Origin: Lutjanus erythropterus
Taxonomy: Eukaryota; Chordata; Actinopteri; Lutjaniformes; Lutjanidae
Assembly: GCA_020091685.1 (NCBI GenBank)
Contig: CM034604.1
Location: forward strand, 9,728,519 to 9,792,518
DNA: 64,000 nt
Reading direction: 5' to 3'
Made by a program: the position numbers and the translations under genes. The notes under the pieces are model-generated. The model ran no database searches. It was not told where the DNA came from and worked only from the letters and a program-made list of their open reading frames with translations. This document shows, piece after piece, positions 20,576 through 32,420 of the stretch (position 1 is the first letter of the stretch; each line of letters begins with the position of its first letter).

Positions 20576-21025
20576 AGGTCGTGAACACAGAAACTGTGAA
20601 CAACAACTATGTTCAAACATGTATAATATGTTTAGATAAAAAAAACTTTACACAGACTTTAAAGTATGCAGTGGTACCTTATAATATGAAAGAAACACAT
20701 ATCATTGAAGAAAAAACTGGATTTGAAATTATTATATATACAGTATTTGGTAGCATGGAAAGGCCACAAGAGAAGCAATGACCTTACTCAGTATTCAAGA
20801 AATTGTTCCTTCTCTCCAGACAGTCTCTTGGCATTTTAAGCTCTTGCCAGACTCTGATATGGTGATGTTAACAGTAAGTGTCCTTTTGAAATACGTGTAT
20901 GTGTTCGTTTAAGCTGAAAGGCCTCTATTGTGAAGAGCTGTCCTTGCTGCCGTTTTCAGAGTGAATGGGGCAATGGGTGAAGGTCATCACTACTGGGAGG
21001 AAATGTATAAAAACATTCCGCTGCT
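20576..21025. other. Non-coding sequence, nothing recognised
   Basis: Unique AT-rich sequence. Confidence 0.3.
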
Positions 21026-21360
21026 CTGTGTGTGTGTGTGTCTGTGTGTGTGAGTGTGTGAATTGTCGGTCATGCCTAGAGTAGCAGATGGGCATTCTGT
21101 ATGACTGATGGCCTTGTGAAACATGAAGGTGTTGTGTCAATAAACGATGTTCCACCCCATCCATCAGCCACCACTGACAGCAACATGTGCACATTTTCAT
21201 CCGTTATACTTTGTGCATACCACACACACACACGGCCTGCACAAAATAGCCCTGCACGCACACACACACACCCACTTACAGTACCTGTACAGTATATATA
21301 CACAGGAACACCCACACAGACCTTCACAGCCAGATACAGCACACACGCGCACACATTCAG
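21026..21360. repeat. GT run and several short CA runs
   Basis: GT-rich at 21,026-21,060. CA runs lie at about 21,221-21,233 and 21,258-21,271, with more scattered to 21,355. Histidine/threonine-rich frames of 90-198 codons across here are simple-repeat artefacts. Confidence 0.8.
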
Positions 21361-21887
21361 CTCTCCTGCACACTCCTACAGTACCGCACTGCTCTGCAAC
21401 AGTCTCGCTGCATCGATACTGTTACTTATGTGGGAAAATACAGCACTGAGAAATAAATCTTGTCCAACAGAGCATGAAGGTATTGAGTTTTCCACGTGTT
21501 GCCTGGTCTTACAGTTACAGCAGTGTGGGACTAGTGCACCTTTACAGCTCCGGGTCTCATGTGAAAATCAACTTTATCTGAGCAGTGTGTGGGTTTTCCC
21601 CAAGTTTGGAATTTTTCTCTTGTTTCAACAGCAAAATGAATCATTTACTGTGCATAACTTCAAGCTTTTCTGCGGTGGCACAAAACCTACCTCCTAATTA
21701 TTGGTCTCTTAATTATATATGCATGAGTTAACACCAAAAATGTTTTTGGAGTATCACATGCTCGGTGAAAGCTCGCTGCTTCACGGTGGATGACACACCT
21801 GTCAGCTTCAGTTCACAACAGCTACAATGGATTCCAACTGTGATCCAAAAAAAAAAATGTGTCAGAAAGCATTAAAACATCTAACAC
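21361..21887. other. Non-coding sequence, nothing recognised
   Basis: Unique sequence. The 198-codon plus frame (21,101-21,697) that runs through it starts in CA repeat and has no domain. Confidence 0.3.
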
Positions 21888-23087
21888 CAGAGTGGGACCA
21901 AGTCATTGTTTTACAAGTCATAAGTCAGTTTTAAGTTTTTGCTGTCAGGTTCCAAGTCAAGACTGGCAAGTCCAAAGTCTAAACTTTGAAATTTGAGTCA
22001 CAAACAAGTCTTAATGTAATCTTAAATTTTCAGCATTGATTTACAATGTTAACTGTTAAGCTAATGTTAGGTAAGCATTAACTCTCTAACTATGTTAATA
22101 TTAGCCTTTGGTTACTGTTCTTTGTTCAGCTTCCCTACTAAAGCTTTAACTAGTTGACTAGTCATCGCACATATCAGTTTAATTACTTCAATATTTTTGG
22201 GGCACAAATCAAGCTGCCTGTTAAATGATTCTGAATGTGTCACAATATCTAGCAAGGAGACTGAACATTTTGTTTTTATTTTTTTCAACAAAGTAGTAAC
22301 AAACACTCATGGAAGAATACTTAAAAATTTGCTACTCAGTTGCTTCACACCTCCTGTCTCTGCCTGAACCCACCACCCACCTTCATCATCCCCAGAGTCA
22401 GAGTCCTGGTTGGATCTGCTGTAAACCACCCCAGTACCGTATTCCTGGTCGTCAACTGGCCTCTGATGGTTTCTGACGCTGTGTCACACTCTAATAGGAC
22501 CGCTAACTGAGCTGACTAGCTAATACAGCTACAACGCTGGTAGCTGCAGTGCACCAGTGACTCAAGTGTTACATAAGAAAAGATCAAGTTCTGAGATGTA
22601 TTTTTCTTTTTAAACTCTGACCAACAGATAAATAACGTGGTCAACAAAGACTCATCTTACCAATTTACACTTTAGTTGTCTAGTAATGCTAATCTAATAA
22701 AGTTTGAAGTTGTTGCGTCTAGATCTGTAATTTCTGACCCGCACATTTTGCATCCTCCAAAGATGGTAGTTTTTGTATGATTTTTTTCCAGCTTGTGCTC
22801 AGTAATGCAGTGGTAGTTCTTCATCATTCTTTCCTCCAACTTGATTGGATGCTGCCAGATTGGTTCCAACAAAGTGGCTCTGTCACCTTACTGAGAATGA
22901 ACAGCATTAACATTCATTAATTCAGGAAATGAAGGGAAATAAATTGATTCGTGGCACACCAGGGGGAAAGTATCAAGTATTTTCAAGTCCACGTGAAACC
23001 ACGAGTCATTGGTGTTAAAGTCTGAGTTAATTCTTTGCCAAGTCTAAAGTCATTTGGGACTCAAGGCTGACTTCCAGTCCACATCTG
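21888..23087. mobile_element. 1.2-kb hAT-like non-autonomous element
   Basis: The left end CAGAGTGGGACCAAGTCA and the right end, read on the minus strand as CAGATGTGGACTGGAAGTCA, are inverted. Sub-terminal sequence is full of AAGTC words (AAGTCCAAAGTC, CAAGTCAAGAC), typical of a common teleost hAT-type element. Flanking 8-mers TCTAACAC and TCATATGC match at only four positions. No transposase frame; the interior is AT-rich with GCTAAC words. Confidence 0.6.
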
Positions 23088-23982
23088 TCATATGCATGTT
23101 AATTTGGTCATGTATAGTTTTTTAAGTGAAGTAGTCCTTTAAGCCTAGTTTCATTGTACAAATGCAGACTGCAGCATATTAAGATTTGCTGGTGTGAGTA
23201 AAACTTTGAAGTTTAATGTGGAAAACATAAGCTGATTTCCATTGCATCAAATGAATGCCAAATATTTGTTAGGCTTCCTCTTAATAGTGGACTACAAAGA
23301 TTCCTGGACTTATTGTACAGTAAAGAGCAGAGCAGCTGTGGCTATGAAACAGTGGGTTTTATTCTCTGATCATATGACTTCTGTGCACATTCCTTAGATG
23401 ATTTCTTAACTGTAATATATGGACAGTCTTTTGCGGTTAAAGAAAACAGAAAACTCAATATTCTCTGAGGTCAGTTCCATCTCTCAACCGTCTGTCTCTG
23501 CAGATTAAATCATTCTCCACATTAGACAATGCCTGCCTGTTTGCTGCTTCTCTGTGTTTTTCAGACAAAAATACACCCACAGCCCCCATGACATTATTAC
23601 TCTATCTATGGAAGTCTACTTCCAAATGTCAGGCACATCCCTCGAGGAATGTCATACAACCTCCAGCCGAATATTAGATGAGGAGGAGAGCACTGGTCCG
23701 ACTATACAGGCTATCCTCAGACTGTTAATAAAGACCAGACAATGCTGGATTCTAACTGAATGTTTTCAGCGCGCTGCCAGTGGAGATTACGGACATAGAT
23801 TGTCGGACAAACCACAGTAGCCTCCTAAAAAAAAAAAAAAATCATGAGCAACTTCTATTTCTGTGTTACAGAAGAAAGCTGCAGATCAATTTTGCCATTA
23901 CATGTGTTTGTTGTGGTGTCATGGCTTTCTGAATTTTTCATTCCTGGAGTTTTTCCTCGCCCGTGTCGTAGCACCTCGCAGG

Positions 23983-23983
<1 letters not shown>
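23088..23983. other. Non-coding sequence, nothing recognised
   Basis: Unique sequence. An 88-codon frame at 23,554-23,820 has no domain. An A run lies at 23,827-23,841. Confidence 0.3.

Positions 23984-24020
<37 letters not shown>
23984..24020 (+). repeat. (CA)n microsatellite
   Basis: An uninterrupted CA run of about 18 units. Confidence 0.95.
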
Positions 24021-24026
<6 letters not shown>

Positions 24027-24657
24027 AGCCAACATGTTCAGACAGTCGGAGCAGACAGGCAATAATATTTCCAGCGATTATCACTAACAGCATTACTTCC
24101 ATTACACCTCCATATATCATTGGCTTTAACTTTATCCCTCTTGCCAATCCACATTACCAGCGATATTGATCATCTCTGATACCTCAATGTCTCCTTCCTG
24201 CCTTAATGGTCATTCTGCATGATGGAGGGTTCACCTGAGTGCTTTATATGGGTTTTGCATGCTGTGAGCATTTTCACGTGCACCGTAGCAGCCTCCAGTT
24301 TTCAGCAAATACCCATAATGCCTCGTAATACCACAGCAAGGCTTCAGTAAAAGTAAAATAATGTTGTGTTTTGTGCAGTTGGTTTTCAGAGAATTTGATA
24401 ATTGCAGTTTCACAGTGGTTTCTGGGGACAAGCAGAAAATTCTAGTGATGTGGAGAATACAGATGCATTCACTTTATCTGACTCTGCTGTGGGTATATAT
24501 GCTGCAGAATATATTCATTCCACTTACAAAATCAATATGTTATTGTGGTTTATCATTAATGTTTAATCTCCCCCTGATTATTATTGCATTCATGGTTGTG
24601 ATAACAGCAAAATTGTTGATTTGGATTGACCTCAAAATTAATCATCACAACTTTAAT
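24021..24657. other. Non-coding sequence, possible worn LINE upstream part
   Basis: The open frame from 24,361 runs without a stop into the LINE-like segment that follows, but its first 98 residues show no signature I can place. Confidence 0.3.
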
Positions 24658-24834
24658 CTGTTAGGAAAAATGCCAATGGGGATAGCAGGAACTGAAGATG
24701 AGTCCCTTATTAGAATACTGAGGATAACTGCTCTTAAACTTATAATAAAAAAGTGGCTTCAGAAACTGAGCCTCAGTGTAGAGAAGTGGAGGGACCCAGT
24801 GGATCAAGTAAAAGAAATGAAGCAGGTAACATAA
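24658..24834 (+). pseudogene. L1-type LINE ORF2 C-terminal fragment
   Basis: The last ~58 residues of an open frame read GKMPMGIAGTEDE, then ITALKLIIKKWLQ and VEKWRDPVDQVKEMKQVT. Fish L1/Tx1-clade ORF2 proteins end in a similar pattern: a leucine-rich helix with AKKxIxxKWL, a short proline- or serine-containing linker, an EWxxxV word, then a helix ending in MEKxT. Reverse transcriptase and endonuclease domains are absent, so this is a 5'-truncated remnant. The match rests on pattern memory, not an alignment. Confidence 0.5.
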
Positions 24835-24984
24835 AACCAGGGGAAATCTTAGAACGAGACACATACTATGGACCAAATTTTAAAGCTAAATAGAAAGAGG
24901 GTTCAATAAGCCACAACACAACATATGAACATATCACACCACAGCTTAACAAACAACACTTCCTCATACCTCAATGGCAGAATT
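24835..24984. other. Short spacer after the LINE fragment
   Basis: AT-rich; may be the worn LINE 3' untranslated region. Confidence 0.25.
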
Positions 24985-25570
24985 GGTCAAATGTTAATTA
25001 CTCCCAAACGATATGCAGTATATTACTTACATCATGTAAGACACGACATAACCCTCATGCGTTACACTTGTGGTTTACGTTGTAAAACGCTAACAGTTAT
25101 TTTAGATTATATTTTAGATTAGCTATAAAACCACTTGGTTGGGTTTAGGTGACAAAACTACTTGGCTGGGGTTAGGAAACGATTGTAGTTTGGGTTATGT
25201 CATGTGATGGAAGTGACTCGGGCGACAACATAATCACGTGATTCACGTTGTTTACTTTGTAAAATGGGCACAGTTTGGTTAGATTTAGGCACAAAAACTA
25301 CTTGGTTAGGTTTAGACAATAAATCTACTTGGTTAGGGTTACGGAACGATTGTGGCTTGGATTGAAATAACTATGTTATGATTGTCACATGATGGAAGTG
25401 ACATCACATGTGACAGTTACGCAATGGACATCATGTCTGTAATGAAATTTTAAGTTGCTCAAAACTTAAATAAGTCTACACTGGCTTTTGTTTTCACACA
25501 GGAGTCATACCTTGGTCCACTGGGTGGAAGTCCTGCGTTTCTATGAACCACCCATGCACCTCACCTCCTC
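24985..25570 (+). repeat. Repeat family E (ACTTGGTTAGGTTTAGG), copy 1
   Basis: CAAAACTACTTGGCTGGGGT and ACTTGGTTAGGTTTAG occur three times within the block, each followed by a variant of GGAACGATTGTGG and by CATGTGATGGAAGTGAC-like words. Related text is at 33,225-33,480, on the minus strand at 27,515-28,570, and diverged at 41,285-41,580. Confidence 0.55.
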
Positions 25571-26678
25571 CAACGCTACTATGGGATCTTGCCTGACAAT
25601 GAATGGACATATCTAAGTTGAAATAAGCTACTTGCACTTATGACCAACTCATGTTTCTGCTGTAATGATGGGCTGTTACAAAAGTACAGTAACTCAAGAC
25701 ACTCCAGTAGCCAATAAATTACTGCTGAATTAATCGATATCAGGAGGAATAGGGGGAGCTCATCCTTTTATATATATTTTTTTATTCTGCATTGTTATCA
25801 AGCAAATGTTTACCATATTATTTTGATGATTTGTTGATGAATTATTCATGAAATAACTTTTGATTGTTTAATTGACGTGTATCCTAGTTTCTTACTTACT
25901 TGCCTACTTATCAGAATTCATCTCTCCCTATGTAACCTCTTCCTATGGTATGTGATCAAACCTGTATTATCGTGTGACCTGCTTTCGGTGGCTGTGTGGA
26001 AGAGGGAGGACTATAGAACAGTTAACAAAAAGTTTTTAGCAACTTTTTTAGTGTTTGTTTCCCCCTTCATTGATTTATTTATTGACATTTACTGTTGTGG
26101 TTATTCCATTCTTTGCTGTTTACCTTGGTTACATGTCACTGTTATGCTTCATATATAGAAAAGTGAAGTTGCAAAATGTTGGTTTTGAACAGCTTTGATA
26201 AAACACTGGTTCCCAACCTCTGGGCTGTGGATCGATACAGGGTCTCCAAACATTTACAACCAGGATGCAAGAAAACAATATGAAAAGAAAGGTTGAATAA
26301 CGTACCTTTATTGGCTATACTGTTGTATTTGCTGCAGTCTGTTGCTGCACTTTTTTGTTATTACTCAACCTCATGTCTGTAACAGCGTCATACTGTAGAA
26401 CACTCATTTCTCATTAAAGAAGGTTTTCAGCAGTTTAAGGTAATCAGTCTGTCATCCCCAATTCTCAGCAGTCAACGGTACAGGAAGTCTGTGAGAAGAT
26501 CCTACCAGAATGTTGCCCTGTTTTGCACTAAAACAGTCCCGTCATTCTTTTGAAATGTGATCACACTTTCTCCAACACAGTGTGCAGAAGGCTCAAACAA
26601 AAAGGACACAAGGTCTTTCAGTCTTTTTTTTTTGTTCCAACCAGCAAGTACTACAGTGCAAATCAGATGCATGACAAT
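25571..26678. other. Non-coding sequence with a possible hAT-like start
   Basis: CACTGGTTCCCAACCTCTGG at about 26,203 resembles the start of a common hAT-type MITE, but no inverted end was found. The 93-codon frame at 25,877-26,158 has no domain. Confidence 0.3.
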
Positions 26679-26740
26679 CAGTGTTAGGCAGCTTACTGAA
26701 ACTAGTTACAAGTTATTGCTCTCAATATTATTTTAGTGTT
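26679..26740 (+). mobile_element. hAT-like terminal fragment (CAGTGTTAGGCAGCTTAC)
   Basis: CAGTGTTAGGCAGCTTAC, then ACTAGTTACAAGTTATTG, is the usual terminus of a teleost hAT-type element. The rest has decayed. Confidence 0.45.
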
Positions 26741-26934
26741 GCTGTGGCTCAGTGTGAGACAAAACAGCTCACATTTCATCTTCTTATTGTAGCTCTTATC
26801 ACTATGATAAGGAAATTGTGGACCAATAAAACACAATACATATGTTTTAAACTCATGACATTTTTGGCACTTGTATTGTAGCCTCAACAGGCCTTCAAAT
26901 CAACTTCAGACTGATCTTGACATAAATGATTCAC
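26741..26934. other. Short non-coding spacer
   Basis: Nothing recognised. Confidence 0.25.
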
Positions 26935-27080
26935 ATGGTTTTATACATTGGAAAGTCACCAACATGTATAATACACATTTTTATAGCAGGATACATTTGA
27001 TATATATCCAGCCAGGTAGAAATGTACTTCCTACTTCCTAAATTTAAGGTCGCATAACAATAAATGTGCACAATAACAAT
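26935..27080 (+). repeat. Dispersed repeat family F, copy 1
   Basis: TGTATAATACACATTTTTA, then a GGATAAATTTG/GGATACATTTG word, AAATTTAAGGTCGCATAAC and AAATGTGCACA match 30,956-31,190 in order. Confidence 0.55.
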
Positions 27081-27514
27081 GCACATTCCTGGTAGATTAC
27101 TTTGTAAATTGAACACTGTAATTCTACTGTTTACCTTGCAGTTGCCATCACAGAAGATAAAATGACTGATTTCAATTGTCTCTTGTCTCAGAGTCTTGTA
27201 AACTGTGGTGTTTTGGCATCAAACTCATGGATCTGCTACTCAAACTGGACATCGTGCCAGTGTTGCCAGCTTGGGGATGACGAAATAATAATCCAACAAA
27301 TCTGTCCCTCATGTCCTTATAGTAGGATGGCAAGGCACTGAGTTGTGTAAGCACGACTCCACACACACGGGATTGACCACTGATAAGTAAATTAATATAT
27401 CTTAAAAAAATCACTTCAGGTTAATACAACAAGGTTTAAACTTAAAATTATGACTCAGTCATAACAGTAAGAAGACTTGTAAAAGCTTACAGAAGGTAGA
27501 CTGGGTGGAGACAA
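27081..27514. other. Non-coding sequence, nothing recognised
   Basis: Unique sequence. An 80-codon minus frame has no domain. Confidence 0.3.
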
Positions 27515-27714
27515 TATTTTATTAGGCAGATGCTACTTGCACCCAGGGTAGAATAGCCAATGTGGTAATGTGGCACCCTGGTGTCTGTAGCCAAGAATGC
27601 TATTTGCATCTGGGGTGTAAATAGTTAATGTGGCTATTTACACCCACATTGCAGAGACAAACCATGATCTTTCCCCAAACCTAACCAAGTAGTTTTGTTG
27701 CCTAAATCTGTTGT

Positions 27715-27787
27715 CATGTGTTATGACCCTGCGGGCCATTTGTGAATGTGTTTTTGTTTTTTCCTTTTGCTATAGTGTCTCCTCTCC

Positions 27788-27821
<34 letters not shown>

Positions 27822-28413
27822 GCTGCTCCAGTGTGAATTGGGAACAGGTGGCGCTGGATGATGATGATGACGACGATTGCTGCCGTGCGATTGGTCAGGG
27901 GGCGGAGCCCTAGGCCTACATGAGCGCCGACGGCCTGCATTCTCCCCCTCTCCAGCCTCCCCACCGCAAAGAACCGCCAGCACGGTGTTACGAGTTGTTT
28001 GGTTTTGGTTTTGGTGGTTTTGGTGATCTCTGTAGATCAGTAGATGACTGTAGTAGCTTCGAGTAATTTGTTGATAGCACTGTGAGCATATTTCGAGTAA
28101 GCCTCGAATCCTTGAAACCTTTGTAAATACGTGTAAATAGCAGGGCAGTTTAGTAGGGGGGGAGCAGCCTTTATTTTGTGAACCTGTTTTCTCCTGTTTA
28201 TGTTTTTGTTAGGAGATCAGGATAAGTATTTTGTCATTCTTTCCCCTTTTGTTTTTTTCTTCGTTAGGTAAGTTTAGGGTTTTCCTTAGATTGTTTTGTT
28301 TATTGTTTTGGCCTGTGTTTCCCCCCGAAGCAAAATAAAAACTGCTCCTTTTTTTGAACCTGAAAACGTGGTTGCTGGCCTTCTTTGGTGTGGGAAGACG
28401 GAGGGAGCACATT
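27715..28413 (+). mobile_element. LTR-like insertion with 9-bp flanking repeats
   Basis: The 699-bp segment interrupts repeat E and is flanked by ATCTGTTGT at 27,706-27,714 and 28,414-28,422. Its ends are CA-TGTG and CACA-TT, so TGTG/CACA lie 2 bp inside each edge. Inside, in order, are a GT run (27,791-27,820), an inverted CCAAT box (ATTGG, 27,890-27,894), a GC box GGGGGCGGAG (27,898-27,907) and a poly(A) signal AATAAA (28,334-28,339). This is promoter-then-polyadenylation order, as in a solo LTR. A 9-bp duplication is longer than the usual 4-6 bp for LTR elements, so another element class is possible. Confidence 0.6.
27791..27820 (+). repeat. (GT)15 microsatellite
   Basis: Uninterrupted GT run inside the LTR-like insertion. 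Confidence 0.95.
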
Positions 28414-28570
28414 ATCTGTTGTGTCCAGGGTTAACAAAGTAGTTATATTACCATAACTTAAAGTAGTTATATTACCATAACTTAAACAAGTAGTTCTGTT
28501 GTCTTATCTTAACCAAGCAGTTTTGTTGCCTGTTTGTACCCTGGTATGAATAGACACTTGTCATTTATTT

Positions 28571-30330
28571 TTATTTGGCTACATAATGTGAGGCTCCTTC
28601 CCTTCCAATGATCAGAAAATTTAAATTTCTTATTTTTAATTAGCTGAGGGAACATTTATTCCCCAGTCTACGCATCTGTGATAAAATTGTTCAAATACAT
28701 GCAGTACAAATGCAAAACAGGTTATGAAACCCTGCTTTGAAAGGCCTCAGTCCTCTTGTTTTCATCTTGAAAAGTCTTGTAAGTTCCTCTTTTTTACCTT
28801 GACTTACTTAGGTAAAGTCTGCCGTTTGATGATGCATTTATACACCTCATTGAGCAGCCCCACTGGTCCAGCACTGCTACCATCTCCACAAATGTGTGAC
28901 ATGTAAAAGCACAGCGAGCGGACAGATGGACACCCAGACTGTTTGGACGCCCCCCCTCATTAAATCCTCCTCGTGCAGTTGACCCTGTGTGGCCAAGAGG
29001 ACTCTATTCTGGCACCGGCAGTTTATGCAGCAGGACTGGGCTGCCATTCATCACTCATGGCAGGTTAAACCATGTGCACAATCTGTTTATATCCATAATT
29101 ATAAGGCATCAACCTGCCCATGGGCTGCGAGGGTTCAAGAACATCTGCTTAGAGCGCTCCAGCAGGAAGATGACTGTAGCCGTTGAGGTCTATGGGTTAT
29201 ATATCTGGTGGGAATAAATCTGCGGTGATAGGTGTGTTAGGTGTGTTTGTGTGTGAGTGGTCAGAGCGGCTGAGAGAGTACACATCTCCATCTGAGTCGA
29301 CAGATAGAGCTTAATATTTCTTCGAGAAGGTCAGCAGCAAATTGAGTTGTCTTTCTGCAGTTTTCACGACTTGGCTTCACTTCGATGATGCAAATGTTGC
29401 AGCAGTGTCCTCTTGCCTCCAAGTCTTCACATGGCCTTCTCTCTTCTTAGTTACTGTCTCTTTTTCCAGGGTGATGATGAAATCTGACTAACAGTGGCTC
29501 TAGCTTTCAACGGTCACCCAGTTGTCAGTGGCTTCCAGCCTGGAATTGATATTTTCCCTAGCTTCTTAAAAGAGTATTTCCCCGATTTTAGAAATGTTGT
29601 CTTATAACACTGTCAGACTTAAAATGGACAGTTTATGTTTTTAAAAGATAAGTAGACCCAAACAACACTGCCTCAACTTGAGACAATTTATTAGATATTC
29701 ACACCTCACTCTAGAGACACAAAAGGGAGGTTATTATCATTGACACGTCCATCCCTGTCACAGGTGCATCCGTTACTCTCTTGCTAATTCCTGGGACATC
29801 TTAAGACCATCTGTGGAGTCAGACAATCCAGGGATACAGCATCTCAATATAAGCCCTGACTGACTTGACAGAAAACACGGACTGGACTCCACTGGACTCA
29901 CATAAACGTAACTCCAGTAAAAATCTGTGACCAAAGGGGAAAAAAAACAGGAAACCAAAACATATTTTTTCTTTTTTGCAAGTAAGCTTAACTGATTGTT
30001 TGGCTGAGAACTGAACTGAAATGAACTGTTTGTGGAAATGGTAGTGAATATTATTTTGTTTTGGGGATTGATTTGAGCAGAAAATACATGCTGGATTTTG
30101 GGGCTTTGTGAAACAGACCATTTTCTTTGCTCATTTGTTTGTTTGCTTGTTTGATTGGTTGGTTATTTTTGTTTGTTTTTTTGCCTGCACCTGAACATGG
30201 ATAACACCTATTTGAATTTATTGTTTGTCTGCCTCTACTGCTGTAAGTTTTGCTTTTGGGTATGTTATCTTGAGAGTTCAAGATATGAATGTTGGGCTTT
30301 AATATGCTTTACATTTGACTCTTGTGTACA
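28571..30330. other. Long non-coding stretch, nothing recognised
   Basis: Unique sequence with short TTTG-like and homopolymer stretches near 30,130-30,180. Frames of 60-100 codons have no domain. Overlapping plus frames at 28,987-29,217 were examined and not recognised. Confidence 0.3.
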
Positions 30331-30955
30331 GTTGACTAACTGAACCGAAACTAAAAAATATCGACTCACACAAAGCCTTAACTCATCCTCCACACGTCAC
30401 CATAAAAAATGATTTCTTTATGTAGCAAATGGGAGTACAACCTGCATGTTATTGTGCAACCTGGTGTTGTAGAATGACAATAAATGGACCTTGTACCTTG
30501 AGTGTTGCTTCTCTCTGCCAATTCTAATGCCAGCTCACAGCATTTGCTTGGAGTAAGGCCATGAAACTGGTCAGCCAGCTTTTTAATGTGGTCTACTTCC
30601 CTTTTTCCAACGTGAAGACAGACACTGCCTCCATTTTTCCACTGTACCCTACTGTTTTTACTTCCTGTGCCTCCTTTTTACAGCCTCTACACCTCCATGG
30701 GGTGTTGGGCCTCAGTTGGCTCTTCTCTTACTGGTTCTTGGAATGTCTTGTTCTTTTCTTCATATCTTTAACATAAGATGTAAGACACAAAACCAGTCTC
30801 GTAACACTACGTGAAAATACCATTTTATGCTTAAACTTATAGAAACAGTGGCTACATTTACCCCAAAACATTTCCCCATAGCCACCATTTAGAAAACAAA
30901 CAACCAAAAAAACTACCTAGTTTAGCAATTCAGGCTAATGTTTAGCTAAATTATT
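30331..30955. other. Non-coding sequence with a retroelement-like 3' end
   Basis: GAATGACAATAAATGGACC near 30,473-30,491, followed by TTGTACCTTGAG, looks like the 3' end of a fish LINE, where a GACAATAAA word precedes a CTTGAA-type tail. No coding part is visible. Confidence 0.3.
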
Positions 30956-31190
30956 CACATACCTTTGTACATGGGCAAATCACTGATATGTATAATACAC
31001 ATTTTTAAACCTGGATAAATTTGCTTTGACACAACAGTCATTGTACCTGACATGCAGAAAATTTACTTTGATAAGCAAAAAGTGTTTAATAAATACTTTT
31101 CACTCCGCCTATGTGCTTCTCTCCATCAGCCAGATGGGTCTTAAATTTATGGTTGCATGACAAATGTGCACAGTTGCCTTGAAACAGAAA
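30956..31190 (+). repeat. Dispersed repeat family F, copy 2
   Basis: Matches 26,935-27,080 at ATGTATAATACACATTTTTA, CTGGATAAATTTG, TTAAATTTATGGTTGCATGA and AAATGTGCACA. It carries about 90 bp more in the middle. Confidence 0.55.
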
Positions 31191-31639
31191 CTTGATCAAC
31201 TTACCCACTGGTTCATCTCACCCCATTCTCCCCTACAGCCTATTCTGACTATACAACTTGCTTTAAAAGCTGTTGTTTTTTATATAAACTGACTCCCGTG
31301 GAAGGCTTGTTTCAAACACGTCACTAAATGGCTTCACTCCACTTGTAACATGGACGCCGTAACTCTACGTCTCGACAACAGATTTCTGGCATGATAACTT
31401 TCCAGAGCTGTAAAACCCTGAATGTTTTGCACCACTGTGCTGTATTTTGGCATGTGATAAGCCTTTAAACTTATGGATGTATTACTCCTGGCAGAGGGAG
31501 AAGTGAAAAGAAAGAGAAGCCTGGGGGATGTGTAAATGGTAAACAGAGTAACGCAGAGGAAAAAAAGGACATGAGGAAAACAGACCCACATAATGCACAA
31601 GCAAGCCTGTGAGTACATATGCATATTCTAGGTGGAGCG
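31191..31639. other. Non-coding sequence, nothing recognised
   Basis: A 96-codon minus frame without domain. No repeat seen. Confidence 0.3.
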
Positions 31640-32420
31640 GAGTGAGAGAGAGATGCAGCCTAATAGCATAATGATATTAATGAGAGACCATTCATCATGT
31701 AGACTCATCACTTAAGTTGATGAATACCAGCAATTTAAAGTAGAGACTCAAGTGGAACATGCCTCTCGCTGCTCCGCTAGCTAACCTTTCAGTCTATTAT
31801 GCCACGTGTCTCCCCAGACTTAAAATGGAATGAACCGATACGACAACTGCTGAATATTTAACCGAACGTATCGGCAACAAAATAAAAAAGATAAGCGAAG
31901 CATTAGTGGGGGAAAAAAAACTCAAAAATTACTAAAAGTGTTTTCAAAGACAATCAAGAATCCAATTATACACAGGCATGCATGCTCTCGCGTTTGCGTG
32001 CGCATGAGCTCCCACGCAGAATCAAACCATCAAACCCCTGGAAACGTCTAGATTCCCAGCTCCCTCTTCTAAGTGCAGCACGGAAAACACATTTTAATTA
32101 GATATAGTTAATTAATTACTCCCATCCGTGAACCCTTGTGCATGATTGCAAAGCGGTGATATGTTCATTGCTATGGAGGAATGGTAAATAGACACATAAA
32201 GTTGTGTGGAAGTGATAGAAATCAAGTGGGGGAGGCCTGGCTAATTAAAGGGATCTAACATTAGCTGATTAGGGGGAAAGCTGAAACCTTATCTGGAAAC
32301 TTCTGTGGTGAGGAGAAGAAAAAAACACATGCCCAAATGAGATAAAAAAAATAAAGAAGGAGTGCTGTGTTTGCCCCTTGTAGCAATCAAGTCAGTCGTA
32401 CATGAATAATTCATCCATGA
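31640..32420. promoter_or_regulatory. Candidate regulatory island with homeodomain-type sites
   Basis: Unique, compositionally mixed sequence between repeat-rich flanks. TAAT-core motifs cluster: TTAATTAG at 32,094-32,101, TTAATTAATTAC at 32,108-32,119, CTAATTAAAG at 32,241-32,250 and CTGATTAGGGG near 32,266. This is the kind of motif cluster seen in developmental enhancers, but TAAT words are also frequent by chance in AT-rich DNA. Confidence 0.3.

Larger units (their letters stand above)
27515..28570 (-). repeat. Repeat family E, minus-strand copy split by an insertion
   Basis: The left part (27,515-27,714) on the minus strand has GGTGTAAATAGCCACATTA, ATTTACACCCCAGATGC and the ACTTGGTTAGG core, matching 33,225-33,480. 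After a 699-bp insertion the core resumes (TTAACAAAGTAGTTATATT, AACCAAGCAGTTTTG) to about 28,570. A perfect 24-bp tandem duplication lies at 28,436-28,483. Confidence 0.65.

Noticed and set aside
21101-21697. 198-codon plus-strand frame, the longest in the window
   Set aside because: Runs through CA repeats (His/Thr runs) with no domain and no plausible splice context.
24361-24657. First 98 codons of the LINE-containing frame as part of a real gene
   Set aside because: No recognisable domain; only the last ~58 residues resemble LINE ORF2, so the upstream part is not annotated as coding.
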